Source of the DNA: Planctomycetota bacterium
Lineage (GTDB): Bacteria; Planctomycetota; UBA1135; GCA-002686595
Length of the DNA: 38,908 nucleotides
Reading direction: 5' to 3'
NCBI GenBank assembly: GCA_016872795.1
Contig: VGYZ01000032.1
Coordinates: 1 to 38,908 of the forward strand
Shown here: piece by piece, positions 17,474-26,702 of the stretch
Position numbering within the stretch: position 1 is the stretch's first letter
How the letters are laid out: each line of letters opens with the position of its first letter
Position numbers and translations under genes: made by a program
The notes under the pieces: generated by a model
Databases searched by the model: none
Told to the model about the DNA's origin: nothing
The model's input: the letters and a program-made list of their open reading frames with translations, nothing else

Positions 17474-19765
17474 CTAGTCGCGACCGCGACCGCGGCCACC
17501 GCCGCCGCGACCACCACGGCCGCCGCGACCGCCGCGGTAACCACCGCGATCGCCGCCGCCGCGCTCCGAGCGCTCGCCGCCCCCGTAGGCCGGCTCGCCG
17601 CCTTCGGGGTGGCCCTCGAAGCCACCGTCGCCGCCCTCGCCGCCTTCGGAGGGAATCTCGCCGCCGGGGAGCAGCGCCTTGCGCGAGAGCTTGATCTTGC
17701 CGCGATCGTCGACATGGATCACGACCACCTCGACCGCGTCACCGACATTGACGATGTCCGTCACGCGGTTGACATAGCCGTGGTCGAGTTCGCTGACATG
17801 CAGCAGGCCCTCGACGCCGGGCAGGATCTCGACGAACGCGCCGAAGTCCTTGATGCCCTTGACGGTGCCCGAGTACTTCGTGCCGATCTGCGGCGTCTCG
17901 CACATGCCGCGGATCGTGTCGAGGCACGCGTCCACCTTGGCGCGATCGACGCCGGCGACCTGCACATTGCCCTTGTCGTCGAGGATCGAGATCTTGACCT
18001 TGTACTGCTCCTGCAGCGCCTTGATCTGGCGACCGCCGGGCCCGATCAGGTAGCCGATCTTGTCGGCCGGGATCTGGATCAGCTCCATGCGCGGGGCGAA
18101 GGGGCTGATCTGCGCCGCCGGGCGCGGCACCGCGGCGAGCATCTTCTTCAGGATCTCGCGACGGCCGAGGCGCGCCTGCTCGAGCGCCTGCTCGAGGATC
18201 TCGCGCGACACGCTCTTGACCTTGATGTCCATCTGCAGCGCCGTGATGCCGAGGCCCGAGCCGGCGACCTTGAAGTCCATGTCGCCGTTGTGGTCCTCCG
18301 AGCCCATGATGTCCGAGAGCACCGCGTAGCGGCCGCCTTCGGTGATCAGGCCCATGGCGATGCCGGCCACCGGCTGCGACAGCGGCACGCCCGCGAGCAT
18401 CATCGCGAGGCAGCCACCGCACACGCTCGCCATCGACGAGGAGCCGTTGGACTCCATGATGTCGCTGACGATGCGGATGGTGTACGGGAAGCGCTCCTTG
18501 GGCGGCAGCACCGCCGCGAGGGCGCGCTCCGCCAGCATGCCGTGACCGATCTCGCGGCGACCGGGGCCCGAGATGCGGCGCGTCTCGCCGACCGAGTACG
18601 GCGGGAAGTTGTAGTGCAGGTAGAAGTTCTTGCGGTACTCGTCCTCGAGCCCGTCGATGATCTGCTCATCGTCGGCCGTGCCGAGCGTGACGCTGACGAG
18701 CGCCTGCGTCTCGCCGCGGGTGAAGAGCACCGAGCCGTGCACGCGCGGGATGAAGTCCGGCGAGATCGCGATCTCGCGGATCTGGTCCATGGCGCGACCG
18801 TCGGCGCGGCGACCGTCGAGGATCGCGTCGCGCTCGACTTGGGCGACCAAGTTCTCGAGCAGCGCCTTGACTTCCTTCGTGCGCGCCTTGAGCGCCTTCT
18901 CGTCGGTGATGCCCGCGACGAGCGCGGCCTTGGCTCCGTCGACCACCTTGGCGAGCGCGTCGTGGCGATCGTGCTTGCCCGGCGTGAAGATCACCTCGCG
19001 GATCGCGGGGCGGTAGCTGTCGACCTTGGCCTGCAGGTCCGCGTCGGTCTTCGGCGCGACCCACTCCATCTTGGGCTTGCCGGCCTTGGCGCGCAGCTCC
19101 TCGATCAGCCCGGCGATCTCGCGGATCACCTTGTGGGCGAGCTCGAGCGCGTCGATGACATCCTTCTCGGGCAGCTCCCTGGCGTTGGCCTCGACCATGC
19201 ACAGGCCTTCCATGTGGCCGGCGACGACGAGGTCGAGACGCGACTCCTGACGGCGGCGCGCGTCGGGCGGGAAGACGCACAGGGCGCCGTCCAAGTGACC
19301 GATGCGCACGGCGCCCATGGAGCCGTGGAACGGAATGTGGCTGATGTGCACCGCGGCGAACGAGGCGATCATCGCCACCACATCGGAGTTGAGGCCGCCG
19401 TCGTAGCTGAGCGCGTGGCTCATGACCTGGACTTCGTTCTTGAAGCCCTCGGGGAACAGCGGGCGGATGGCGCGGTCCGTCAGACGCATGGAGAGGATCT
19501 CCTTGGTCGTCGGGCGGCCTTCGCGCTTGAAGAAGCCGCCCGGGATCTTGCCGGCGGCTTCGGTCTTCTCGCGGTAGTCGACGGTCAGCGGGAAGAAGTC
19601 CTGCTCGTCCTTCGCCGGGCCGCACGCGACGGCGGCAAAGCACTTGGTGCTGCCCAAGGTGGCGATCACGGCGCCGTGGGCTTGACGGGCCATCTGGCCG
19701 GTCTCGAGGGTGAGCGTTTGCCCACCGGTGAGTTCGCGGGAGACGCGAACGGGTTCAAGAATCAT
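17474..19765 (-). CDS. pnp: Polyribonucleotide nucleotidyltransferase (PNPase)
   Basis: A phosphorolytic 3'-5' exoribonuclease, usually a trimer that works in RNA turnover, often with RNase E. The 763-residue product has two RNase PH domains (about 15-145 and 320-460), with HDRHDALAKV in the helical linker, the second-domain SLVSVTLGTADDEQ-like stretch (ALVSVTLGTADDEQII) and the catalytic region SDIMGSEDHNGDMDFKVAG. A KH domain follows (IPADKIGYLIGPGGRQIKAL), then S1 (GTKYSGTVKGIKDFGAFVEI) and a Gly/Arg-rich tail of about 55 residues with RGG repeats. The ATG at 19763-19765 has AAGGA upstream and matches the family N-terminus; the longer open frame to 19867 is not needed. It follows rpsO, the canonical rpsO-pnp order. 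The RGG tail probably adds RNA or protein binding. Confidence 0.97.
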   Translation of the reverse strand: MILEPVRVSRELTGGQTLTLETGQMARQAHGAVIATLGSTKCFAAVACGPAKDEQDFFPLTVDYREKTEAAGKIPGGFFKREGRPTTKEILSMRLTDRAIRPLFPEGFKNEVQVMSHALSYDGGLNSDVVAMIASFAAVHISHIPFHGSMGAVRIGHLDGALCVFPPDARRRQESRLDLVVAGHMEGLCMVEANARELPEKDVIDALELAHKVIREIAGLIEELRAKAGKPKMEWVAPKTDADLQAKVDSYRPAIREVIFTPGKHDRHDALAKVVDGAKAALVAGITDEKALKARTKEVKALLENLVAQVERDAILDGRRADGRAMDQIREIAISPDFIPRVHGSVLFTRGETQALVSVTLGTADDEQIIDGLEDEYRKNFYLHYNFPPYSVGETRRISGPGRREIGHGMLAERALAAVLPPKERFPYTIRIVSDIMESNGSSSMASVCGGCLAMMLAGVPLSQPVAGIAMGLITEGGRYAVLSDIMGSEDHNGDMDFKVAGSGLGITALQMDIKVKSVSREILEQALEQARLGRREILKKMLAAVPRPAAQISPFAPRMELIQIPADKIGYLIGPGGRQIKALQEQYKVKISILDDKGNVQVAGVDRAKVDACLDTIRGMCETPQIGTKYSGTVKGIKDFGAFVEILPGVEGLLHVSELDHGYVNRVTDIVNVGDAVEVVVIHVDDRGKIKLSRKALLPGGEIPSEGGEGGDGGFEGHPEGGEPAYGGGERSERGGGDRGGYRGGRGGRGGRGGGGRGRGRD

Positions 19766-20012
19766 CGTTGGTTTCCTTCTGTCAGCTTCGTTGCTTCGAA
19801 AAAAGTCGTTCAGGGGCGCGGGCGGAGCGCGTGCGGCGGGGGGTGGCGCGGCGCACTCGGCCCACAAGCGAGCGAGCGCCCCGGCGGGCCGCGGGTGCGG
19901 CTCGTCGCAAGCGCGCTCGAGGGAGAGATGGATCGGCCAAGCTCGTGTAGGTTCGCTGGTGACGTTCGTCGGCGGGCGTGGGCGTCTTTGGTTCGCGCGA
20001 GCGCGCGTGGCT

Positions 20013-20282
20013 CTACTTGCGCAGGCCGAGCTTCTCGACGAGCGCCGTGTAGCGAGCAGGCTCGCGGCGGCGCAGGTACTTGAGCAGCTTGCTGCGGACG
20101 CCGACCATCACGAGCAGGCCGCGGCGCGAGTTGTAGTCCTTGCGGTGCAGCTTGAGGTGCTCGGTCAGGTTGTTGACATGCTCGCTCAGCAGCGCGACCT
20201 GCACTTCGGGAGAACCCGAGTCACCCGTGTGGGTGGCGAACTGCTGGATGATCTCGGCCTTGCGGGCGGCGGTGATGGCCAT
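20013..20282 (-). CDS. rpsO: 30S ribosomal protein S15
   Basis: The 89-residue length and the whole sequence match S15: an N-terminal helix ending [23 protein letters not shown], the central [19 protein letters not shown] segment that contacts 16S rRNA, and the C-terminal [20 protein letters not shown]. It binds the central domain of 16S rRNA early in 30S assembly. The ATG at 20280-20282 lacks a Shine-Dalgarno site. The gene lies just before pnp (247-base gap) on the same strand. In other bacteria S15 represses its own mRNA by binding a structure in the leader. A GC-rich palindrome, CCCTCGCGCGAGGG at about 20336-20349, lies in the leader region, but nothing shows that it is an S15 site. Confidence 0.98.
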   Translation of the reverse strand: MAITAARKAEIIQQFATHTGDSGSPEVQVALLSEHVNNLTEHLKLHRKDYNSRRGLLVMVGVRSKLLKYLRRREPARYTALVEKLGLRK

Positions 20283-20498
20283 GTCGTGAATGCGCTTTCG
20301 TCGGGCTTGACCACTTGCCCCGAAGGCCCGGGCAGCCCTCGCGCGAGGGGCCCCAGCCTTGGGGTGCGCCGGCGACCTCGCGCGCAGCGATGTCTGGAAC
20401 CGGCCCGTCGGGGTCGGACCTGACGGCCCGACTCCGGGGGGCGCCGCAAGCCGATCGGCGCTCCACTTGGAGGCCGAGGAGCATAGCGAGCCTACGCC

Positions 20499-20638
20499 GC
20501 TGGCTCAAGCGCAAGCCCGCCCCGCTGGCTCAAGCGCAAGCCCGCCCCGCTGGCTCAAGCGCAAGCCCGCCCCGCTGGCTCGAGCGCAAGCCCGCCCCGC
20601 TGGCTCGAGCGCAAGCCCGCCCCGCTGGCTCGAGCGCC
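20499..20638. repeat. 25-bp tandem repeat, 5 full units plus a partial sixth
   Basis: Unit starts lie at 20499, 20524, 20549, 20574, 20599 and 20624, an exact 25-base period. Each unit begins GCTGGCTC and continues to a run of C; the sixth breaks off after 14 bases. The first three units read CTCAAGC, the last three CTCGAGC, so the array grew in at least two blocks. The period is not a multiple of three and no gene covers it. It lies between the stop of the lipoprotein gene (20703) and the rpsO leader. The rest of 20283-20702 shows no other feature I can name. Confidence 0.95.
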
Positions 20639-20702
20639 CAGTCGGTGGGGCCGCCCAGGGAGCAGCCCAGCTCCCACACTCCCCTCAGGGAAGGCCGCGC
20701 AG

Positions 20703-21311
20703 CTAGCGGGTCGTCGGGCCGCGCTCGGCGTCGCGCGCCGGCAGGGACGCCAGCGTTTCCTCGACCGCCAGCTCGACGGCGCGCTGCAACATCGCGCCTT
20801 CGCTGACGAAGCTCGCGCGCTGGGTCGAGAGGTCGATCGTGCGCGTGGCGTGGCCACCCCAGAGCGCTCTGGAGGTCTGCGGCTCGATTGCGTCGAGCAG
20901 GTACACATCGAGGTCGACCACGAGGTTGGCGTGGGAGTTCCAGCGCGAGGTGTCCCAACCCGTGACGACGACCTTGAGCGAGGCCTGCTCGCCGAGCGTG
21001 CCAGGCATGTAGGACGCTTCGGTGACCTGCACATTGCGGTCGACGAACTCGAGCGCGAGCGGCGAATAGCGCAGGCGCACGAGTCCCTTCTGGAACTCCG
21101 CGCGCAGCGACTCGAGCGGCACGCTGCGCTGGCCCGAGGCGTTCTCGATCTTCGGCACCACGACTTCGAGCGGGTTGACCGACTTCAGGCGGCCGACGAC
21201 GAGGCCGTCGTTGCCGAGTCCGCGCAGCTTGAGCGGCGTGGCGCAGGAAGCGGCGAAGAGGGTGGCGAGAGCGGCGAGGGCCAGAACGGGACGGCGAGGG
21301 AGGAACGACAT
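20703..21311 (-). CDS. Outer-membrane-type lipoprotein of unknown function
   Basis: The 202-residue product has a signal peptide with lipobox-like FAASC (Cys23), so it is probably lipidated and anchored in the periplasm. The remainder is one compact alpha/beta domain (LKSVNPLEVVVPKIENASGQ, then LRAEFQKGLVRLRYSPLALEFVD, then SLKVVVTGWDTSRWNSHANL) that ends in a helix (AVELAVEETLASLPARDAE). The pattern recalls the LpoB/DUF799-like group of envelope lipoproteins, but I cannot place it in a named family. The ATG at 21309-21311 has no strong ribosome binding site. No functional partner is adjacent: rpsO is 420 bases downstream, with the tandem repeat in between. Confidence 0.7.
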   Translation of the reverse strand: MSFLPRRPVLALAALATLFAASCATPLKLRGLGNDGLVVGRLKSVNPLEVVVPKIENASGQRSVPLESLRAEFQKGLVRLRYSPLALEFVDRNVQVTEASYMPGTLGEQASLKVVVTGWDTSRWNSHANLVVDLDVYLLDAIEPQTSRALWGGHATRTIDLSTQRASFVSEGAMLQRAVELAVEETLASLPARDAERGPTTR

Positions 21312-21619
21312 GGTGTGACCCCGAGGGTGCGTCGAGAGGCGCAGCGCGAGATGTCGCGCGCGCCACCGAAGTCTAGGGGGCGCACGCGGCGCGTTCCACG
21401 GCGCGCTGCGCCGAAAAACGCGGATTTCGTGCGCCGCCCCGTCGCTCTCTCAGGGCCGCGTGTAGGTCACTCACGCAGAGTCGAGCACCACCCCGGTGCG
21501 GCACTCGAACACCGAGCACAGGCAGCCGGACGCATCGAGGGTCGGCCACGCCCCGCCGCTGACGCTCCCGATCTCCGTCCCCGCGTCCGACGCCCCCCAC
21601 CCTGCGCACCGCACTCCGG

Positions 21620-22110
21620 CACTCAGACCGTGCAGGTCGCCGCCGCATTCGCCTCGGGCGCCCACGCCACCGAGCGCCCGCGCTCCGCGTCCGTCAATGT
21701 TGCGCGGTCGAGCCCGGACATCGCGGGACGGCCGCGTCAGCCCCGGCCTCAAGCGCCACTGTCGCGACGGCACATCCGCCGTCTCCCTCGAGCCGCTCAC
21801 CTTCATCGAGCGCCTCCCCGCCCTCTCTCCGCCCCCACGCGCCCATCCGCTCACCCACCACGGCGTCCTCGCGCCGACCTCCGCCTGGCGCACTCTCATC
21901 CTGCCCACGCGCGTGCCCCATCCACCTCACCTTCCCGCGCCCCGCTCGCTCCCAACTCCTCCGCCCGCTCGCGCCCGCCGCGCTCAACATGGGCCGAGCT
22001 CTCGCGACGCGTTCTTGCCGTCGATGTCCTCACCTGCCCGCACCGCTCCGGCACCCGCCGCTTGCTCCGTCGAGCACGCTCCTCGCCCGCGCCACCGCCC
22101 CGCGCGCCTC
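21620..22110 (+). pseudogene. IS91/ISCR-type transposase remnant, C-terminal part, frameshifted
   Basis: Two pieces in different plus-strand frames match the last third of IS91-family (HUH, rolling-circle) transposases. The first, from 21727, reads DGRVSPGLKRHCRDGTSAVS then LEPLTFIERLPALSPPPRAH and HHGVLAPTSAWR, with the family's 'LLERLAALVPPPR...HGVLAPNAxWR' pattern. The second, from 21987 in the next frame, reads TWAELSRRVLAVDVLTCPHR then SGTRRLL, the family's WAELxRRxxxxDVLxCPxCxGxMR zinc-knuckle end, but the second Cys is Arg. At least one frameshift lies between 21892 and 21987, and the catalytic N-terminus is absent. The rest of 21312-22271 shows no other gene. This is a dead fragment and marks the start of the accessory region. 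Confidence 0.7.
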
Positions 22111-22271
22111 GCGCACCACCGTCGCTCGCCTCGGCAACAGGTGGGTCTCCAAGCGCGGCGAAAACGGCAGCTTCAGTGGTCAGTCGAGCGGCTCGGTCGC
22201 GCGCGTCGGCATGGTCGTCGGCGTAAGGGACGCGCGGCTCAGGCAAAGTCGAGCTGCGCCGCGCGAGTAGC

Positions 22272-24340
22272 TCAGTTGCAGACCGTGAACTCGACCGCGT
22301 TGGTGAGATTGGTCGCCGGCGCGCTCGACGGATCGCGACTCCAGTACTGCGCGAACACGCGCGCGCCATGGACGAGACTGGGGTCGACGCCGCTCTGGAT
22401 GCGCGCGTTGAAGTCGTAGCTGAACGCGCCCGAGCAATCGTCGGGCGGCGCGTTTCCACCCGAGTTCTGCAGCGCGGTGCGGCGCAGCGGCGGGTCGATG
22501 TACAGCGTGCCGCCGTGAAAGGGCGAGGCGCGGAGGGCGAAGCCGTAGAAGAGCAGGCCGCTCTTGTTGTTGATGAGGTTGTGCGCGTCGATGCCGAACG
22601 GCGCCGCGGAGCTCACGCTGGGCGAGCCCGAGGTCGAAAGCGACGGCGAGCAGCCCTGCGAGTTGAGCTGCGGCGCGCCGTAGACGATCGCCTGGCACTC
22701 GTTCACCGGGAGATCGATCCAGGAGAGCTCCGTCGAGGAGTGGCGAACCTCCAGATCGAAAGCGTGGATGTAGGGTCCAAAGCGCAGCCCTGCCCCCACG
22801 GGCGGCTGGTGGATCTGGAGGTTCTCCAGTTGCACTCGGACGCGATGGCCGCTTTCGAAGCGATAGGCATTGGCGTTGAGGTGCACCTCGAACACATTGG
22901 GCCCGGCTGGCGCGTCATCGAAGACGAAGTACGAGCCGCCGCAGATGTAGCGCGCTGTACCGCTCGGCGGCATGTCCCACAACGAGGCGCGCACTTGATA
23001 GCGGTCGGTCGCGCACGCCACCGACAGGCGCACGCGCGGGTCGCCGGCGAACTCGATCGCGGAGTCGAGCGGCGCTGAGTCGTAGCTCAGCGTGCGGCGC
23101 GGGATGTTGAGTTCGACCAAGGCGAGGTTGAAGCCGCCGTTGACCACATCGTCCATGTCGAAGCCGGCCGCGACGGTCTGGTGGATCGACTCCGTCGTCT
23201 CGGGGCCCGTCGGCGCGAACGGCGTGAGCTGCGCGCCCTGGTGGAGGAACAGGCGGTACTCGTGCGCGCCTTCGGGCGGCCACGCATCGGCGGTCTTGCG
23301 CGTCCAGTTCGAACTCGGCGAGGTGTACTGCGAGAGGTCGCTCGGCGTGACCGCGTAGGTGATGCTCGCGCCGCCGTCGATGCCGTTGGCGACGCCCTTG
23401 AGGAAGCGATCGAACCACTGCCGACGCCAGTTGGCGCGGAACGCGTTCTCGCCGTTGTTGTTCGGCGACTGGTGGCCGCCGGTCCCTAGGTAGAGCTTGC
23501 GCGGAGTCGCGGCCGGCAACGCTTGCCAGGCCTCGGCCAGCGCGTATGCCGGAAAGGCGAAGTCGTCGTACGCAATCATGGCCATGATCGGCGTGCTGAT
23601 CGAACTCACGCGTGGCAGCGGATCGCGCAGCGGATCGGTCATGAGCGCCGCAAAACTGGCCCAGTCCTCGGAACGCAGCGCCGTGTTGACCTGCGCGCGG
23701 AACACCGGCTCGAAGTTGACGCCGCCGCCGAGGATGATCGCCCCGCTGGCACTGTGCACGCCGAGCAGCTGCGGCGCGAAGTTGGCCTCGAAGTCGGGGC
23801 TGGTGTTGTCGGCCACGATCGCGTCGATGTCGGGGTAGTTGCCCGCGACGCCCCAGGCATTGGCCTCGACCGGCGCTCCGCTCCAGGCGGCGGCCTGCCA
23901 AGCGTGGAGCCGCCCTGCGACGCCCCGTTGACCCCGATGCGCGAGCCGTCGACGACGCCCGCGAAGCTCGCAATCGCCCAGCGCATCAGCTCCATCTGGT
24001 CGAAGCGCTCGCGTTGCCCGAAGTGTGTGTGTCCGCCGCTGTGCGTCGCATGGCCGCGCACATCGAAGGTCAGTGAGAAATACCCCTGCGCCGCGAACGA
24101 CTGCGCGCTGCCGTTCAGGGAGGCCTTGTTGCCGCCGATCCCGTGCACCAGCACGAGCATCGGCCAACCGCAGGCGCCCGGCGCCGCGCTCGGCCGGCGC
24201 ACATCGGCGCGCGTCGTGGCGCCGTCGGAAAATGTGACCAGTTGATCCAGCGCCGACATGATGGCGAAGCCGCCGGGCGGCACTGCGGGATCGACGCACT
24301 GAGGAACGCAGGCAAGGAGCAGCGGCGTGAGGGTGAGCAT
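22272..24340 (-). pseudogene. S15/CocE-like (Xaa-Pro dipeptidyl-peptidase-like) secreted hydrolase with a frameshift and a C-terminal Cys module
   Basis: Two overlapping minus-strand frames join into one protein of about 690 residues. The first, from ATG 24338-24340, has a short lipobox-like signal (LLLAC), then MLVLVHGIGGNKASLN, SLTFDVRGHATHSGG and the nucleophile elbow GVNGASQGG. The second continues with RLHAWQAAAWSG, ADNTSPDF, GGHQSPNNN and GIDGG to the TGA at 22272-22274. The switch is near 23905 in a run of G/C and fits loss of one base. Family members hydrolyse peptides or esters with a Ser-Asp-His triad. The last 140 residues, from about NECQAIVYGAPQ, are a diverged copy of the module found in the genes ending at 34690 and 36318 (GC-P-S-sGsPS, GLLFYG, QNSGG, QYWSRDP). 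It may be a true pseudogene or one with a single sequencing error. Confidence 0.75.
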
Positions 24341-24570
24341 CGCAAGTGCCTCGGGCGAGTCTATGTGCCTTCAACCCCGCTGTCGCCAGCGGGTTTCGCC
24401 GCGGCACCAGGCTCTCCCCCGCGTTTCGGTCGCTCGGCCACCGAGCCGAGGCGTCAGATCCAAACCGTGCGGGGTGGAGCGTGGCGATGTGACTGCGACG
24501 CATGACGATCAGTAAACCAACCCGAGGCCACTTGACGGGTCGGCCGACCGCGTCGAACCTCCCTCTGACG

Positions 24571-24623
24571 GTCGAAGCCGACCGCCAGAGGCGGAGGTGC
24601 TCCGCTTGGATGTCCTATCCGCC
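24571..24623 (+). repeat. Dispersed repeat R, copy 1
   Basis: The core CCGCCAGAGGCGG is a short stem-loop, followed by (A/C)TCCGCTTGGATGTCCTATCC. Three further copies lie at 29525-29588, 34712-34777 and 36339-36405, all in the same direction. One frame encodes PPxAEV[IL]RL[DE]VL in all four. Here that frame continues without a stop into the SLC13-like tail. Confidence 0.8.
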
Positions 24624-24629
24624 GGATCT

Positions 24630-24740
24630 GGCGGCTACCGCTTCAACGACTTTCTCAAGCTCGGCGTGCCGCTCGATCTGGTGACGATGGCGGTCACGCT
24701 CAGCGTGATTCCGCCGGTCTCTCCGCTGGTCCCGGCGTGA
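24630..24740 (+). pseudogene. C-terminal fragment of an SLC13/DASS-type anion:sodium transporter
   Basis: The last 36 codons before the TGA at 24738-24740 read GGYRFNDFLKLGVPLDLVTM then AVTLSVIPPVSPLVPA. This is the characteristic end of SLC13/CitT-type permeases (GYxFxDFxxxGxPLxLxxxxxxxxxIPxxxP). The remaining transporter, about 400 residues, is missing. The frame stays open upstream into repeat copy 1, so the repeat and the tail are joined at about 24623-24630. The rest of 24344-25017 contains only this fragment, the repeat, and a short minus-strand fragment described separately. Confidence 0.65.
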
Positions 24741-24810
24741 GCCTTGGATTCGACGACCAAGCTCTGGAGTGTTGTGGACCCGCGCGGAATCCGACCACTG
24801 CGCGCGGCTC

Positions 24811-25010
24811 GCTCAGCACACGCCGAACATCACATCGCCGCGATTGACCCGACACGGCAGCGCTGAGTCCTCCGACGATTGCAGATCCTTCACAGCCATG
24901 TGGAAGCGCACAGCGCCCTTGGCTGTCGTCGCTTCCGCGAGCTGTGCGGTCGCCAGTTCGTCGACGAGCCCCCGCTGCGGGCGCGCAGCGCCGGAGCTCT
25001 TGCGTCCGCG
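24811..25010 (-). other. Possible broken coding remnant
   Basis: On the minus strand, one frame ending at the TGA 24811-24813 has protein-like composition (GLVDELATAQLAEATTAKGA, VRFHMAVKDLQSSEDSALPC, RVNRGDVMFGVC), unlike the Arg/Ser/Pro-rich opposite frames. It has no start codon of its own and abuts the end of the choloylglycine-hydrolase-family gene in another frame. I do not recognise the family. It may be the tail of a lost gene. Confidence 0.25.
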
Positions 25011-25017
25011 GATGCGC

Positions 25018-26133
25018 TCAGCGTGCTCGAACCTCGAGCTCCGCGACGGCCTGCCGGCGCAGCGGGTCCTCGATCACCTGCTGCGGAACATTGGCAAAGT
25101 CGATCTTGGCGAGATCGAGCTTGCGCACCTGCCGGTTGTGCATGGTGTGGAAGTACAGCGCGCGGCGCGTCAGGTCGGACACGACCGTGATCTGAGTGGC
25201 GGATGGGATGTCGCGCGGAAGCTGCGCGGCGGGTGCGGTGGTGCCGACCGGAATGTTGAAGCTGTCGAGCAGCCGAAACGCCTCGAACACCGCGTCCTCA
25301 CCGTCTGCGAGCGGACGCACGCAGGAGCTCAACAGGGCGGCTCGCACGAAGCGCGACGAAGGCGTGAAATCGCCCGGCAACCCGCGCAGTCCCGCGCCGC
25401 CGCCGAGCGGAGCGAACTCGCGCCCGTCGATCCGCAGCGTTTCGACGGACCCGGGCGCGAGCCCGAGGTAGTTGCGCAGGTTCGTGAGGTGCCAGTCGTA
25501 GCCCGGCGAATTGGTGATCACACCGCGGAAGGCGTCGAACACTTCGACGCGCCCGCCTTCGACGATCTCCACGACGATGCACTCCCCCGTCGGATCGGCG
25601 ATCTTCCAGTGGAACGGCAACGGCGCACCGCCGAAGCGCTCGTCGGCGACATAGACCACGCGCAGATCGTTCATGTGCTGCCGCACCTGAGCCACGCTGC
25701 TGAAGCTCGACAGCAACCACTGCTGAAAATCGCCGACACTGCAACTGCGCGAGGCCTGCGCCGGATCCCACGGCGCGTAGTCGGCGAAGCCCGGGAAGTA
25801 GTACATGCCGATGTACAGGCCGCGCTCGTTCAGCGCGTCCGGACCGTAATCGGTCCCGTAGGCCGTGATCGTCACGAACCCGTGTTGGCCAGTCCACGCG
25901 AAGCCCGTCGCACCCTCTGGAACCACAGACTGAAAGCGCTTGCCGCGCGGCACGACCGCGAGGCGGTCGTGTTGAGCGTCTCCGAGCGCCCATTCGACCG
26001 TGCGCGCCACGATCTGCGACCCATCGGCGGCGGCGAGAGAAATGCCCGTGCACGGGCGCGCAACGGGGGCGTTGGCGCCGCGCGGAGCACCGGCGAGGAG
26101 CGTCGAGAGCAGCAAGACAGCGGATGTATGCAT
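25018..26133 (-). CDS. Choloylglycine hydrolase / penicillin V acylase family protein, exported
   Basis: An Ntn-type amidase of 371 residues. A signal peptide ([22 protein letters not shown]) ends shortly before the conserved catalytic Cys28 (ARPCTGISL), where family members expose the Cys as N-terminal nucleophile. The family pattern follows: [47 protein letters not shown], and the Asn-rich [13 protein letters not shown] region. Relatives hydrolyse conjugated bile acids, penicillin V or N-acyl homoserine lactones; those with signal peptides from environmental bacteria often have unknown substrates. The ATG at 26131-26133 is the natural start. The gene stands alone on the minus strand between an SLC13 fragment and a HEAT fragment. 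Confidence 0.85.
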   Translation of the reverse strand: MHTSAVLLLSTLLAGAPRGANAPVARPCTGISLAAADGSQIVARTVEWALGDAQHDRLAVVPRGKRFQSVVPEGATGFAWTGQHGFVTITAYGTDYGPDALNERGLYIGMYYFPGFADYAPWDPAQASRSCSVGDFQQWLLSSFSSVAQVRQHMNDLRVVYVADERFGGAPLPFHWKIADPTGECIVVEIVEGGRVEVFDAFRGVITNSPGYDWHLTNLRNYLGLAPGSVETLRIDGREFAPLGGGAGLRGLPGDFTPSSRFVRAALLSSCVRPLADGEDAVFEAFRLLDSFNIPVGTTAPAAQLPRDIPSATQITVVSDLTRRALYFHTMHNRQVRKLDLAKIDFANVPQQVIEDPLRRQAVAELEVRAR

Positions 26134-26401
26134 GTGGAGAGCGTAGCACCGTGCTGCTGCTCCTTCGAACAGCCCCGCGCAACGGACGCGCTCATCCGCC
26201 GCTGCGGCCGACTGCCCTGCGACAGCGGCCGACGACGGCGCGCTCTCACGCTGTCAGGCAGACTCGCGTGCAGACTCCGCCGACCATCGCCCGCGCGTCG
26301 GCGCCTTCGATTCGACAGCACGGGAGAGCGAACTTGGCGCACTCCTCGCCGCATGGTTCAGCGCAGGTCGACTTCCGCCCTAGGCGCGAAGCTGCGCTCG
26401 A

Positions 26402-26664
26402 GTGGCGAACAAGCTCCGCCTGGAGCGCGAGGTCGTGGCCGAGTTCGAGGCCTGGCGCAAGGCGGTGACGGTCGAAGAGGCGACGGTCGCCGAGCTCTCC
26501 AGGCTGCTCGACAACCGCAACCGCGATGTCGTCCTCGGAGCAGTCAAGGCGCTCGCGATGCTGGCGCGCACCCCTTGTTGCCGGCGCTCGTGAAGCTGCT
26601 CGAACGCGAGGACAAGGAGCTGCAGGCCGCAGTCAAGGCCGCGATCGACACGATCGGCGGCTGA
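26402..26664 (+). pseudogene. HEAT/Armadillo-repeat protein fragment with a frameshift
   Basis: Two plus-strand frames join into about 88 residues. The first, from GTG 26402-26404, reads ANKLRLEREVVAEFEAWRKA then TVAELSRLLDNRNRDVVLGA and VKALAMLAR. The second continues PLLPALVKLLEREDKELQAA and VKAAIDTIGG to the TGA at 26662-26664. The pattern of paired helices with D-V--GA--AL fits two HEAT-like repeats. The frame change lies at 26565-26575 and fits loss of one base in CGCACCCC. A TAG at 26381-26383 closes the frame upstream. It is either a small scaffold protein with a recent frameshift or a remnant of a larger one. No other gene is visible in 26134-26401. Confidence 0.5.
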
Positions 26665-26674
26665 TTGGACGCTC

Positions 26675-26702
26675 GCCCGCGCCGTCCCAAACCGGCGCGG
26701 GC
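26675..26702 (+). terminator. Stem-loop after the HEAT fragment
   Basis: GCCCGCGCCG at 26675-26684 pairs perfectly with CGGCGCGGGC at 26693-26702, a 10-bp stem with an 8-base loop, starting 11 bases after the stop at 26664. No T-run follows. Its position argues that the HEAT reading frame ends a real transcription unit. Confidence 0.6.

Noticed and set aside
7115-20083. Plus-strand open frames of 1575 residues (7115-11842) and 2580 residues (12341-20083)
   Set aside because: They are shadows of the minus-strand genes. Their composition (Arg, His, Ala, Leu, Asp, Val) is that of an off-frame reading, and they cover well-recognised genes including pnp.
20499-20638. CRISPR array
   Set aside because: There are no spacers: the 25-base units follow each other directly, and no cas gene is present.
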